DNA from: Clostridia bacterium
GTDB lineage: Bacteria; Bacillota; Clostridia; Christensenellales; CAAEEZ01
Reading direction: 5' to 3'
Length of the DNA: 59,535 nucleotides
Assembly (NCBI GenBank): GCA_900755035.1
Contig: CAAEEZ010000006.1
Coordinates: 1-59,535, forward strand
Shown: positions 7,667-16,182 of the stretch, in pieces
Layout: each line of letters begins with the position of its first letter
How positions within the stretch are numbered: position 1 is the first letter of the stretch
Made by a program: the position numbers and the translations under genes
The notes under the pieces: model-generated
Told to the model about the DNA's origin: nothing
The model's input: only the letters and a program-made list of their open reading frames with translations
Databases searched by the model: none

Positions 7667-8452
7667 CTACAATATCTTCTTCAATTTTCCCCTCATTTTA
7701 CCTATTAAACCTCGGTATTTGCCCGTATAGTCGTATAAAGATTTGCTACTACCCATTACGTTATCGGCAAGCGAAGAAAACGCCTTACTGCTCTTTATAT
7801 CAAACTGCGCCGTAGTAGCGTTTGCCAAGGTAATTTCGTCGTCGCAAGGGATAATGCCAAGCGCCTCTACCCTAAGTAATTTTACTACGTCCTCTGCGCT
7901 TAGCATATCCCCCGATACGACTAGGTCGCCCCTTATCATATTTACCACTAGACCTACGCTAGACAAGTGGTAGGTTAACAAATTACCTATCGTTTTGTCT
8001 GCATCTCTAATTGAGGACAAATTTGGCGTAGTAACTACTATTGCTTCGTCGGCGCTTAGTACTGCCCTGTGAAAACCTAAGTCTACCCCCGCAGGACAAT
8101 CGATAAGGATATAATCGAACAATTTATCCAACCCTAAAACGACTTTCATAAACTCTTCGCTAGTAATATCGTTATGCCCGCCTTTCACCGACGGCAATAC
8201 GTACAAATTATCCAAGTTTAAGTCCTTTACTAACGCCTGCTTAGGTCTACATTTTCCCCGTATCACGTCCAATACGTCGTAAATCACCTTGTTTTCCACG
8301 TTCATCACAACGTCTAAATTATTCAGTCCAATGTCTGCGTCAATTAGGCAAACTCTTTGTTGTTTAAGTGCGAGTGCTACCCCTAAATTAGCGCATACCG
8401 TGGTTTTACCTACACCACCTTTTCCCGAGGTTATCACTATTTTCCGAGCCAT
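7667..8452 (-). CDS. minD: Septum site-determining ATPase MinD
   Basis: A 261-residue peripheral membrane ATPase that positions the division site. The deviant Walker A GKGGVGKTT has lysines at residues 11 and 16, ILIDCPAGVDLG is Walker B, and the C-terminal YRGLIGKMRGKLKKIL is the amphipathic membrane-targeting helix. I start it at 8452 (MARKIVITSG) because GGAGGG lies just upstream with good spacing. An in-frame ATG at 8464 sits at the predicted transcription start and could give four more residues. The FtsZ inhibitor gene minC, which normally precedes minD, is not present in this window. Confidence 0.95.
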   Translation of the reverse strand: MARKIVITSGKGGVGKTTVCANLGVALALKQQRVCLIDADIGLNNLDVVMNVENKVIYDVLDVIRGKCRPKQALVKDLNLDNLYVLPSVKGGHNDITSEEFMKVVLGLDKLFDYILIDCPAGVDLGFHRAVLSADEAIVVTTPNLSSIRDADKTIGNLLTYHLSSVGLVVNMIRGDLVVSGDMLSAEDVVKLLRVEALGIIPCDDEITLANATTAQFDIKSSKAFSSLADNVMGSSKSLYDYTGKYRGLIGKMRGKLKKIL

Positions 8453-8487
8453 AAATCCCTCCATAGAACATTATAAAATACTATAAA

Positions 8488-8522
8488 TAAAAAAAACGAC
8501 AAGTAACGTCGATACTTGTCGT
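8488..8522 (-). terminator. Intrinsic terminator between the membrane protein and minD
   Basis: On the minus strand ACGACAAGTA pairs with TACTTGTCGT around a seven-base loop, followed by eight T residues. It separates the ppx-maf-mreB transcript from minD, whose own -10 (TATAAT, 8475-8470) follows. Confidence 0.85.
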
Positions 8523-8548
8523 AAATTTTGTTTTAATTTTCTTATTTT

Positions 8549-9121
8549 CTATTCGGTTTTGTCATCAATATACGTTTCGTTTAGAGGCTCTTCTGCTTCG
8601 TTTTCAGGCATCTCGTTTGTCGTTTCGTTCGGTTTAATATTTACGTCTTGCTCGTTTTCTACTTCGTTTGCCGTTTCTACTACGTCGTCTTCCGTCTTTT
8701 TAACTTCTTCAACGGTATAGTCCCTTACCTCTTCCTTATTTACGTTTGGCTCAGCCTTTTGCTTTTTGCTATTTACTGCATCGATTACGGCAAGCACTAT
8801 CATAGCAAGCAGTACGGGCGAACCTACACCGTATACGGTATAAGTTAAGTAAACATTTCTAGTTACGATAAGCGAAATAAGCACGCACAAGTTAGCAAGC
8901 GATACGAAACCTGCCAAAAGTAGCATCGAATAAGTCCTTTTTTCGCCACCTGCTAGTTTGTATTTTTTCAAGTCCTTAATAAGCGGATATAGTAGCACCA
9001 CCGACGCTGCCGTAAAGATGTAGGTAAGCGTATTTATCGTTGCTAACATTATCGTTGCGTTTAGGGCTAGTAAGTCCCAAATAATTGCACCACGTATCTC
9101 TTTAATAGGTTTTTCGTTCAT
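8549..9121 (-). CDS. Four-pass membrane protein with acidic tail, unknown
   Basis: I do not recognise this 190-residue protein. It has about four hydrophobic segments (roughly residues 11-40, 66-88 and 93-115) and then a soluble, strongly acidic tail from residue 118 rich in Glu, Asp and Asn. It shares its first base with the end of the mreB-like gene and occupies the place where mreC and mreD normally lie. It does not show the MreC coiled coil or MreD sequence features, so calling it a cell-shape protein would be guesswork. A strong terminator follows. Confidence 0.7.
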   Translation of the reverse strand: MNEKPIKEIRGAIIWDLLALNATIMLATINTLTYIFTAASVVLLYPLIKDLKKYKLAGGEKRTYSMLLLAGFVSLANLCVLISLIVTRNVYLTYTVYGVGSPVLLAMIVLAVIDAVNSKKQKAEPNVNKEEVRDYTVEEVKKTEDDVVETANEVENEQDVNIKPNETTNEMPENEAEEPLNETYIDDKTE

Positions 9122-10116
9122 TATATATTTTTCAACCTCAATAGTCCACTTAGTATTCTAGCGTCTTCTAACATTTTGCCACCACCCAAACTAACGGCTG
9201 ACGTTGCGTTTTCTAGGGTGACGACGTTGATTTTCGTTTTTTCTAAGATATATTCTTCTAGCCCCGGTAGTAGCGTAGTGCCACCTGCTAAGTATACCCC
9301 TTCGTTAAACACTTTTCCCGCAATCTCTTTTGGGCAAAGGTTCAAAGTAGTGTTAATTACTTCAATAATAGCGTCAACCGAATTTATCACCGATTCTAGT
9401 ACGTCCCCTGCGTTTACGTCCACCAAAACGTTTTCGCCGTCTACGATATTCACGCCTACCACTTCGTCCACGTTCATATCGTTTTCGTACATACTACCTA
9501 TGGTTTTCTTTATTTTTTCAGCCGTATATTTGCCTATTTTTACACCGTATTTTTCGGTAATTCTATCGCTGATTAGGTTGTTAAAAGTATTACCCCCAAC
9601 GTTTAATGTATATCCCGACATTATCCCCCCCGACGTAACTATGGATACTTCGGTTAGGTCAGCGCCGATATTTACGTACAAGCCGTCCCTTGCGCCGTTT
9701 TGAACGTACAAAGCAAGTGGCGATTCCACAAGCGTAACGTCCCTTACGCCAGCCTCGTATATTGCCTTTTCCATATTCTTTCTTTCTACGTCGTTTAGGC
9801 ACTGACTAATAAGCACTAATGCGCTAATCGTAGGTTTAACAAAACGAGCATTATGTAGCTTTTGGATAAACGCTTGTAGCATCTTAGAAAATACTTCTTG
9901 ATGAACGATAACGCCGTCGCTAACGGGATAAACTGCTTTTACACGTCTATCTGCTCTACCCAGCATATTTATTGCTTTTTGTCCTACTTCTATTACTTCT
10001 ATTTCTCCACTGTTGTTTACTATTGCAACGTTAGGTTCTCGTAGGACTACCCCCTTACCTTTTTGGTATATAGTTACGTGGCTTGACCCAACGTCTATTG
10101 CAAGTTCTAATTTCAT
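9121..10116 (-). CDS. mreB: MreB/Mbl-family actin-like protein, divergent
   Basis: A 331-residue actin-fold protein forming membrane-bound filaments that guide cell-wall synthesis. Family landmarks: DVGSSHVTIYQKGKGVVLREP at the N-terminus, VSDGVIVHQEVFSKML, VESPLALYV carrying the catalytic-loop glutamate, and AGGTTLLPGLEEYI in the adenosine region. The usual DLGTANT is DVGSSHV and the usual DIGGGTTD is NIGADLTE, so the phosphate loops are altered and ATPase activity may be weak. It lies between maf and the unknown membrane protein, consistent with a mreB locus. FtsA is excluded because the inserted 1C domain is not evident. It overlaps maf by four bases. Confidence 0.85.
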   Translation of the reverse strand: MKLELAIDVGSSHVTIYQKGKGVVLREPNVAIVNNSGEIEVIEVGQKAINMLGRADRRVKAVYPVSDGVIVHQEVFSKMLQAFIQKLHNARFVKPTISALVLISQCLNDVERKNMEKAIYEAGVRDVTLVESPLALYVQNGARDGLYVNIGADLTEVSIVTSGGIMSGYTLNVGGNTFNNLISDRITEKYGVKIGKYTAEKIKKTIGSMYENDMNVDEVVGVNIVDGENVLVDVNAGDVLESVINSVDAIIEVINTTLNLCPKEIAGKVFNEGVYLAGGTTLLPGLEEYILEKTKINVVTLENATSAVSLGGGKMLEDARILSGLLRLKNI

Positions 10117-10661
10117 TTTACCTCCACTTTAAGACTACGCATAGTATCTTCAAGTTTTTCTACGGGCAATCCCAAAATATTCGTATAACTGCCCACATAT
10201 TTTTTCACAAGCCCACCGTCTTGCACTCCGTACGCCCCTGCCTTATCCATAGGCGAGCCACTTCTTACGTATTTTTCTATAAATTCGTTTGATAGCTTAT
10301 TAAAAATCACTTTGGATTTATCGTAAAACGTAATAGTTTTTCCTTGCGTTTTAATAGCAACGCCCGTATATACGTAATGCGTGTTACCACTTAGTTTTCT
10401 AAGTATTCTTTTAGCGTCCTCTTCGTCCTTAGGCTTGCCCAAAAATTCGCCTTTATAATACACTATCGTATCTGCGCCTATTACCACGTCATCGTTTGTA
10501 CCCACGCCGATTACCTTCTTTTTTGCAATCTCCATAACTGCGTTAGAAGGTCTTACCGCCCTAAAACTTTCCTCGTGATTATTCGTTTTAATATGAATAT
10601 CGCCAAAAAGAACGGACAATATCTCCTTTCTTCGTGGCGATTGTGATGCAAGTATTATCAT
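10113..10661 (-). CDS. maf: Maf-family nucleotide pyrophosphatase
   Basis: A 182-residue cytoplasmic house-cleaning enzyme that hydrolyses non-canonical or modified nucleoside triphosphates to monophosphates. It begins with ASQSPRRKEIL, the substrate-binding loop. GADTIVYYKGEFLGKPKD holds the catalytic aspartate and lysine, and GSPMDKAGAYGVQ follows near the C-terminus. All key motifs are intact and the length is typical. It sits between ppx/gppA and mreB with overlaps at both ends, as in many Bacillota where maf precedes mreBCD. The precise dTTP/UTP/m7GTP specificity cannot be assigned. Confidence 0.95.
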   Translation of the reverse strand: MIILASQSPRRKEILSVLFGDIHIKTNNHEESFRAVRPSNAVMEIAKKKVIGVGTNDDVVIGADTIVYYKGEFLGKPKDEEDAKRILRKLSGNTHYVYTGVAIKTQGKTITFYDKSKVIFNKLSNEFIEKYVRSGSPMDKAGAYGVQDGGLVKKYVGSYTNILGLPVEKLEDTMRSLKVEVK

Positions 10662-12172
10662 TATAGAATTTCCAAATTTTTACCAAATGCAAGCTTAAAG
10701 TCGTTAGCAGAGGACAAAGCGTCCTTTATTTCTAGCGAGCAATCTCCGTCGGCAGTCGTTTTCATAATTACGCTATCCCCAAGTACGTCGCAATTTATCT
10801 CGGTAATTAGCCCACTCATACTTCTGTCGAAACTTTCGGCAATTCTTAAAATTACGGTAAGACGTCTTACGGCAACCAAATCTTCTTCGGCAAGTAGACC
10901 CTTGTACGGCGTGATGTCAGGATAGTTATTTGCTTTCCTATGTCCACCTGCTACAAACGCTGCCATAATCAAATCTTTATGCGATATTCCGTACAAATTG
11001 CTGTTAAGAATAATGTAGTTAGAGTGCTTGTGATGTTCGTAATACTTAATACGCATACCCGTATCGTGTAGCATTGCCGCTACTCTTAGCACCTTTACGT
11101 ACGCCCTAGGCAATTTGTGCAAAACTTTTAATTGCTTGAATAGTTGCATTGATAGGTTGTACACTTGCTCTGCGTGTGGAATATTGATATCGTAATACCT
11201 AATTTGCGTATTTAGGCTATGTCCAAGCACGTCCACAAGTGGTTTTTCTTGGGTAGAAGGTACTGCGTATCTAAACATAGCGCCCTCTCTTAGTCCGCAA
11301 CCGCTAATTCTAATAGCGTTAAAGCCAAGTTCGTCTATAACTGCCTTTATTGCTGCTAATGCGCTAGGGAAAATATCCGCCCTTGACGACGACAAACCTT
11401 TAATTTTCATAGTTTTGTCTAGGCTAAGCCCCTTTATCGTGTCGTAAATGTAGTTAAATTCGTTTACGCCAACCGTGTAGTTATGAGCCATATTAAACGG
11501 ATATTTTTTTATCATACGGCTGATTTTGCCAAGGTTTCTAAACGAACCGCCTACGCCAATAAACGGAACGTCGGAGTCCACTTCTTTTATCCAATCTATT
11601 TTTTCAAGTTGCTCTTTTATAAAGTTTCTAATATTCTTAGATTGCTCCTCGGCCGGCACGTTTTCAGCCTTAAACAGTTCGGTAAGTGTAACTGCACCAA
11701 ACGGCAACTCCTCGTAAGCAATCAAATTTTTCCTATTGTAGTAGATAAGTTGGGTAGTACCACCGCCAATATCCATAATAAAGCCCTTAGGTGCTTCCAT
11801 CGAGTTTATAACGCCTTGGTATACTAGCGTTGCTTGCTCCTCAGAAGACAAAACCTTTACTTTTATGCCGGTAGTAGCCATTATTTCGTCTAGAAAACTC
11901 TTTTGATTTTTTGCTCTTCTAACTGCTGACGTACCAAAAGCGTATATCTTGTCCACCCCGTTAGCGTCGCAGAGCCTTCTAAACATTTGCAACGTCTTTA
12001 TTGCTTGTTGCACTCTCGACGGCTTTAATATACCGTCCCATTCCATATCTTGCGCAAGGCGGACGCTTTCTTTTAGTTCGTCGAAAACGACGAAATATCC
12101 ACCGTCTAAAACGTTTACAAGAACAAGTCTTGCAGAGTTTGCGCCAAGGTCAATTATTGCAATTTTTTCCAT
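10661..12172 (-). CDS. ppx: Ppx/GppA phosphatase with HD domain
   Basis: 503 residues. The N-terminal actin-fold exopolyphosphatase/guanosine pentaphosphatase region starts IIDLGANSARLVLV and contains FMDIGGGTTQLIYY and FIGVGGSFRNLGKI. The C-terminal half has an HD hydrolase signature, AAMLHDTGMRIKYYEHHKHS. Enzymes of this family hydrolyse long-chain polyphosphate or pppGpp. The order of domains and the length match the longer Ppx type. It is the first gene of the ppx-maf-mreB transcript, with a well-formed promoter 60 bases upstream. Which substrate dominates is not decidable from sequence. Confidence 0.9.
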   Translation of the reverse strand: MEKIAIIDLGANSARLVLVNVLDGGYFVVFDELKESVRLAQDMEWDGILKPSRVQQAIKTLQMFRRLCDANGVDKIYAFGTSAVRRAKNQKSFLDEIMATTGIKVKVLSSEEQATLVYQGVINSMEAPKGFIMDIGGGTTQLIYYNRKNLIAYEELPFGAVTLTELFKAENVPAEEQSKNIRNFIKEQLEKIDWIKEVDSDVPFIGVGGSFRNLGKISRMIKKYPFNMAHNYTVGVNEFNYIYDTIKGLSLDKTMKIKGLSSSRADIFPSALAAIKAVIDELGFNAIRISGCGLREGAMFRYAVPSTQEKPLVDVLGHSLNTQIRYYDINIPHAEQVYNLSMQLFKQLKVLHKLPRAYVKVLRVAAMLHDTGMRIKYYEHHKHSNYIILNSNLYGISHKDLIMAAFVAGGHRKANNYPDITPYKGLLAEEDLVAVRRLTVILRIAESFDRSMSGLITEINCDVLGDSVIMKTTADGDCSLEIKDALSSANDFKLAFGKNLEIL

Positions 12173-12231
12173 TGAATTCTATCCTTATATTAAAATTTTT
12201 TACTACTATATATTACCCCTTATTGTACTCT

Positions 12232-12259
12232 ATTATATCATAAAAAGAGTAAAAGTCAA
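12232..12259 (-). promoter_or_regulatory. Extended -10 sigma-A promoter of ppx-maf-mreB
   Basis: TTGACT (12259-12254), a 16-bp spacer and TATAAT (12237-12232) preceded by TGA, which forms an extended -10. The leader before ppx is about 55-60 nt. The stretch from 12260 to 12378 holds nothing else that I can identify. Confidence 0.75.
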
Positions 12260-12378
12260 TACCCGAAGAAAAATTCACATACGATAACTTTTGCAATGCT
12301 ACTATTTAGTTTGGTTTAAGCCTATTATTTTTTTTAATTAGATAAAATAGCCCCGCCTTTTGCTTATATTTTTGCAAT

Positions 12379-12401
12379 AAAAAAAGCCGAACGTATCGGC
12401 C
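12379..12401 (-). terminator. Intrinsic terminator of the rnf operon
   Basis: On the minus strand GCCGA pairs with TCGGC around a short TACGT loop, followed by a run of T. It lies 25 bases beyond the rnfB stop. Confidence 0.75.
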
Positions 12402-12425
12402 TTTCTATTTTCTTATTTATTGTTA

Positions 12426-13250
12426 TTATTTTTTGCCTTTTACAAATTCGTGGATACATTTTACAGGGCATTTCTCTACGCAAACCATACAGCCTATGCA
12501 CTTTGCGTAGTCTATTACGGGCAAGTTATCTACCATAGTTATAGCGCCTTGCTCGCAACTTCTTTGGCACATTCCACAAGCGATACAACCGTTTGAGCAA
12601 ACTTCTCTAACAGCCTTGCCCCTTTCGTGATTGTTGCACGCAACGTACACTTTTGCCGATGCAGGAATCCTTTTTATAACCGACTTAGGACAATTCGACA
12701 AGCACACACCACATGCCGTACATTTGTCTTGGTTAATTTCAGCGTAGCCGTTTTGCCCTACTTCTATTGCGTAATTTGGGCAATTATCCACGCAAGTTGC
12801 CTTGCCTAGACAAGCGGACGCACATTGCTTGCTACCACCTGCCAATAGTTCTAGCGTTCTGCAATCGCCGTAGCCTTGGTATTCGTACTTATCCTTAGAG
12901 TTTACACCACCGCAACAAGCGACCACTACCGCCGTTTCTTCTCCGTCGTTTACTACGCCCAATATTTCGGCTATCTTGTCCTTATTTTCCTTTGGCGTAG
13001 CGTTGCAATCGTTTATATTTGCCTTGCCTTCCACAAGTGCGCAAGCGAAATCGTCGCAACCTGCTCTACCACAGCCACCGCAATTTGCGCCCGACAATAA
13101 TTTTGCAACCTTATCTATCCTTTCGTCCCTAACTACTGCAAGTTTTTTGCCAAGTATTGCAAGTAGCACGGAAAATACCACTGCTAGCCCACCTAAAATG
13201 CCGATAGGAATAAATATTGCCTCCACCGTAACTTCTGCTAAAAACGTCAT
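12426..13250 (-). CDS. rnfB: Rnf complex iron-sulfur subunit RnfB
   Basis: 274 residues. An N-terminal membrane segment (about residues 10-33) is followed by the RnfB four-cysteine motif GANCGGCGRAGCDDF and then three to four CxxCxxCxxxCP ferredoxin clusters, for example CTACGVCLSNCPK, CIACGMCQRSCEQ and CIGCMVCVEKCPV. RnfB is the likely entry point for electrons from reduced ferredoxin on the cytoplasmic side. It is the last gene of the operon, nine bases after rnfA, which is the usual acetogen/clostridial arrangement. The extra clusters relative to the proteobacterial protein are normal for clostridia. Confidence 0.96.
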   Translation of the reverse strand: MTFLAEVTVEAIFIPIGILGGLAVVFSVLLAILGKKLAVVRDERIDKVAKLLSGANCGGCGRAGCDDFACALVEGKANINDCNATPKENKDKIAEILGVVNDGEETAVVVACCGGVNSKDKYEYQGYGDCRTLELLAGGSKQCASACLGKATCVDNCPNYAIEVGQNGYAEINQDKCTACGVCLSNCPKSVIKRIPASAKVYVACNNHERGKAVREVCSNGCIACGMCQRSCEQGAITMVDNLPVIDYAKCIGCMVCVEKCPVKCIHEFVKGKK

Positions 13251-13259
13251 ATTTACCTC

Positions 13260-13838
13260 CTATATCATACCCGAAAATACTACGAACGACATACTCATAA
13301 TAGCAGCCGCAATCAGCGTAATAGGAAAGCCCTTAAACGCCTTAGGAATATCGGAGTATTGTAGTCTTTCTCTTATTCCTGCAAGTAGTACGATAGCCAA
13401 AGTGAAGCCTACGCCACTGAATAATCCGTTCAAAAACGCTTGACCTAAGTTGTATGCGTAGATAGGCTTTACGTTCATAAGAGCAACGCCCAACACTGCG
13501 CAGTTGGTAGTAATTAACGGCAAGTATACGCCTAACGCCCCGTACAAAGTAGGACTAAACTTTTTGATAACCATTTCCACTAATTGAACTAGCGACGCTA
13601 TTATCAAAATAAACGCAATAGTTTGCAAATATTCTATTTTAAGTGGTATAAGCACGTATTGATTAACTATAAAGGTTATAAGCGACGATATTCCCATAAC
13701 GAATATAACGGCAAGTCCCATACCAAGCGCCGTTTCCGTCTTTTTTGATACGCCAAGGAACGGGCAAATACCCAAGAATTGCGAAAGTACGAAGTTATTA
13801 ACGAATACTGCCCCAACGATTATGTACAAATATTCCAT
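13260..13838 (-). CDS. rnfA: Rnf complex membrane subunit RnfA
   Basis: 192 residues with about six membrane helices. The start MEYLYIIVGAVFVNNFVLSQFLGICPFLGVSKK carries the conserved NNFVLSQFLGICPFLGV block containing the cysteine proposed to hold a membrane [2Fe-2S] centre shared with RnfE. A second block is ITTNCAVLGVALMN. RnfA and RnfE are inverted-topology paralogues that form the core of the ion path. Gene spacing is tight on both sides (one base to rnfE, nine to rnfB). Confidence 0.96.
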   Translation of the reverse strand: MEYLYIIVGAVFVNNFVLSQFLGICPFLGVSKKTETALGMGLAVIFVMGISSLITFIVNQYVLIPLKIEYLQTIAFILIIASLVQLVEMVIKKFSPTLYGALGVYLPLITTNCAVLGVALMNVKPIYAYNLGQAFLNGLFSGVGFTLAIVLLAGIRERLQYSDIPKAFKGFPITLIAAAIMSMSFVVFSGMI

Positions 13839-13839
13839 A

Positions 13840-14520
13840 TTAACCCTCCTCTACGCTAGTTTCTTGCATAGCAAGTTCGATAGCACGTTGTTTTTCTTTT
13901 TCTTCTAGCAGTCTTTTTGCCTTCTTTTCGTCCACTTTTGCAAATACGTAATTAAACAGCGCCATCATAAATCCGTAAATTAAGAATCCGCCTGCCGGTA
14001 GTACGAACACTGCCATAGACAAATCGGACAAAAACGGGATAGTCATACCAAAGAACGAACCTGCACCCAAAAACTCACGAATAATGCCTATCAAGGTAAG
14101 GCTACAAGTAAATCCTAAGCCCATACCAAGCCCGTCGATTGCCGAATCTAATACTCTGTTAGTACTAGCAAATGCCTCTGCCCTTGCAAGTATAATGCAG
14201 TTTACTACTATTAACGGCAAGAACAAGCCTAGCGACTCGTACAAATCGGGAATAAATTTGCGCATTAGCATTTCGATTAAAGTAACGAAAGTTGCAATTA
14301 TCAATACGAACGCTGGAATACGCACCTTATCTGGTATTACCTTTCTAAGCATAGATATCATCATATTAGAACAGGTAAGAACGAAAGTAACGGCAGCGCC
14401 CATACCCAAACTATTTAGCGCAGTAGTTGTAACTGCAAGCGTTGGGCAAGTGCCAAGTACTAGCCTGAAAGTTGGGTTATTTTTAATAAGACCATTAGTA
14501 AAAATTTCACTTTTCTTCAT
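13840..14520 (-). CDS. rnfE: Rnf complex membrane subunit RnfE
   Basis: 226 residues, paralogous to RnfA, with about six membrane helices. The conserved blocks are LIKNNPTFRLVLGTCPTLAV near the N-terminus and IVVNCIILARAEAFA mid-protein, each holding one of the cysteines of the intramembrane iron-sulfur site. The C-terminus is a charged cytoplasmic tail (KAKRLLEEKEKQR) longer than in many homologues. It begins at the last base of rnfG, so translation is coupled. Confidence 0.96.
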   Translation of the reverse strand: MKKSEIFTNGLIKNNPTFRLVLGTCPTLAVTTTALNSLGMGAAVTFVLTCSNMMISMLRKVIPDKVRIPAFVLIIATFVTLIEMLMRKFIPDLYESLGLFLPLIVVNCIILARAEAFASTNRVLDSAIDGLGMGLGFTCSLTLIGIIREFLGAGSFFGMTIPFLSDLSMAVFVLPAGGFLIYGFMMALFNYVFAKVDEKKAKRLLEEKEKQRAIELAMQETSVEEG

Positions 14521-15155
14521 TATTTAGCCTCCCCTTTCAGTAGTTTGTGTAGCGCCATTGCGTTATTTACTGCGTTTTTAACCGCTTCGCTACTCTTCGT
14601 TGCGCCTGCTACGGCGTTTACTTCGTTATCTTTGCATGCGTTGTTTTTAACCACTACGAACGGTTCAGCCGTGATTAAATTCAAGCCGTTAAATTGTTTT
14701 ATATAGGTATCTTTGTATGCCTTGTCGCCTATTCCAGGTGTTGCCGACGACGAATAAACGCTTATTTTCGTTATTTTATCGTCTACTACTAGCACTAACA
14801 GTGTGCAATCGTAATCTCCTGCGCCGTACACCCTGTATATTACCGTATTTTCTTCAACAGCGCCGTTTTTTACAGGTAGCAATGCAAGACTAGGGTTCTT
14901 AGAGCCCTTGTTGTACTTATTTACTATTTCTTTTTCTACTGCAAAATTCTCATCGGCAGTAGTAGACAAATTGATAAAACTATCGGCAGTATACAAGTTT
15001 ACTATTTTTCTACTTAGCATTTCATCGTCGCTAATATAGGTAACTGCGTTTATTCCACCCAGTAGTCCACCGCTGACGATTGCAATTAAAGCAAGTACTA
15101 GCACGGTTTTTAATACGTCTTTTACGTCCACGTTAATATGTTTATTTTTAGCCAT
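14520..15155 (-). CDS. rnfG: Rnf complex flavoprotein subunit RnfG
   Basis: About 211 residues. One N-terminal membrane segment precedes an extracytoplasmic FMN-binding domain. AGATKSSEAVKNAV corresponds to the SGAT-type motif in which the threonine carries covalent FMN; TPGIGDKAYKD is a second family block. A longer frame opens at 15182, but AAGGAGG lies six bases before the ATG at 15155 (MAKNKHINVD), which I take as the start. That gives an eight-base overlap with the end of rnfD. RnfG passes electrons between the other flavin and iron-sulfur centres of the complex. Confidence 0.95.
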   Translation of the reverse strand: MAKNKHINVDVKDVLKTVLVLALIAIVSGGLLGGINAVTYISDDEMLSRKIVNLYTADSFINLSTTADENFAVEKEIVNKYNKGSKNPSLALLPVKNGAVEENTVIYRVYGAGDYDCTLLVLVVDDKITKISVYSSSATPGIGDKAYKDTYIKQFNGLNLITAEPFVVVKNNACKDNEVNAVAGATKSSEAVKNAVNNAMALHKLLKGEAK

Positions 15156-16182
15156 TAGACGCCTCCTTTGCCTTCTTTTCACGCTTTTTTCTTACGTAAC
15201 CAAATGCGTGTGGAACGGTGTATTTGTCAATTAACGGCGTTGCAATATTCATAATAAGTATTGCAAAAGATACGCCACCTGGCAACGTGCTGTATAGTCT
15301 AAACACGGTCGTAAGTAGTCCTAGCATCAAAGCGTAAATAATTTGACCTACTAACGTGTTTGGCGAAGTGGTATAATCCGTTGCCATAAATATTGCGCCA
15401 AGAAGTAATCCACCACTAAGTACCGAAGGCAAGAAGTAGCCTGCATCACCTTTTATAGCGATAGTTAACAAGCCAACGGTTAGAACGTAAATTAGCGGAA
15501 TAGTAGGTTTAATTACCTTTCTAATAACCAAATATACGCCACCAATTAGAAGTGCTAGTGCGCTAACTTCACCTGCTGAGCCACCAACCGTACCCAAAAA
15601 CAAAGCAAGATTATCTACGTTGCCTAGCGTTTCGCCGTATTTTAAGCCCATCGTAGCAAGAGGTGTAACACCTGCTACCGTTTGCACGCTTTCTGCGTTA
15701 AGCGATACGGTAAAGTATCTAAACATTTCGCCAAAACCTTTACTTAAATCGATAGGCTCGGCAAACGTGGTCATAAGAGTGCCCCAAGCAAGCACCAAGA
15801 AAATTCTTGCAGTGATTGCTGGATTTGCAAAGTTTTTGCCAAGACCACCAAACAAACATTTTACCACCCAAATAGCAAAGAACGAACCTACGATAGGAAC
15901 GTAGAACGGTATTACAGGTGGCAAGTTTAAGCCTAGTAATAGTCCCGTAACGGCAGCAGACCAATCGCCAACCGTGACGGGTTGCTTTCTTATTTTGTTA
16001 TATAAAAACTCGGCAAGTACAGCCGAACACGTACTAAGCAAGCATACGAATAACGGATAAAAACCAAATATAAATATCGACGCTATCAAAGTAGGGATAA
16101 GCGCAATAAACACGTCACGCATAATGCTTTTCGTAGTTTTAGGCGTAGATAAGTGTGGTGAAGTTGAAACTATGTATGCCAT
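15148..16182 (-). CDS. rnfD: Rnf complex membrane subunit RnfD
   Basis: 344 residues with about nine to ten membrane helices. It begins IVSTSPHLSTPKTTKSIMRDV, typical of RnfD/NqrB. FMATDYTTSPNTLVG, around residue 265, is the C-terminal family block. RnfD binds FMN covalently and forms part of the ion-translocating core. It shares one base with the rnfC stop (TAATG) and overlaps rnfG by eight bases. Whether H+ or Na+ is pumped cannot be decided here. Confidence 0.95.
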   Translation of the reverse strand: MAYIVSTSPHLSTPKTTKSIMRDVFIALIPTLIASIFIFGFYPLFVCLLSTCSAVLAEFLYNKIRKQPVTVGDWSAAVTGLLLGLNLPPVIPFYVPIVGSFFAIWVVKCLFGGLGKNFANPAITARIFLVLAWGTLMTTFAEPIDLSKGFGEMFRYFTVSLNAESVQTVAGVTPLATMGLKYGETLGNVDNLALFLGTVGGSAGEVSALALLIGGVYLVIRKVIKPTIPLIYVLTVGLLTIAIKGDAGYFLPSVLSGGLLLGAIFMATDYTTSPNTLVGQIIYALMLGLLTTVFRLYSTLPGGVSFAILIMNIATPLIDKYTVPHAFGYVRKKREKKAKEASNG

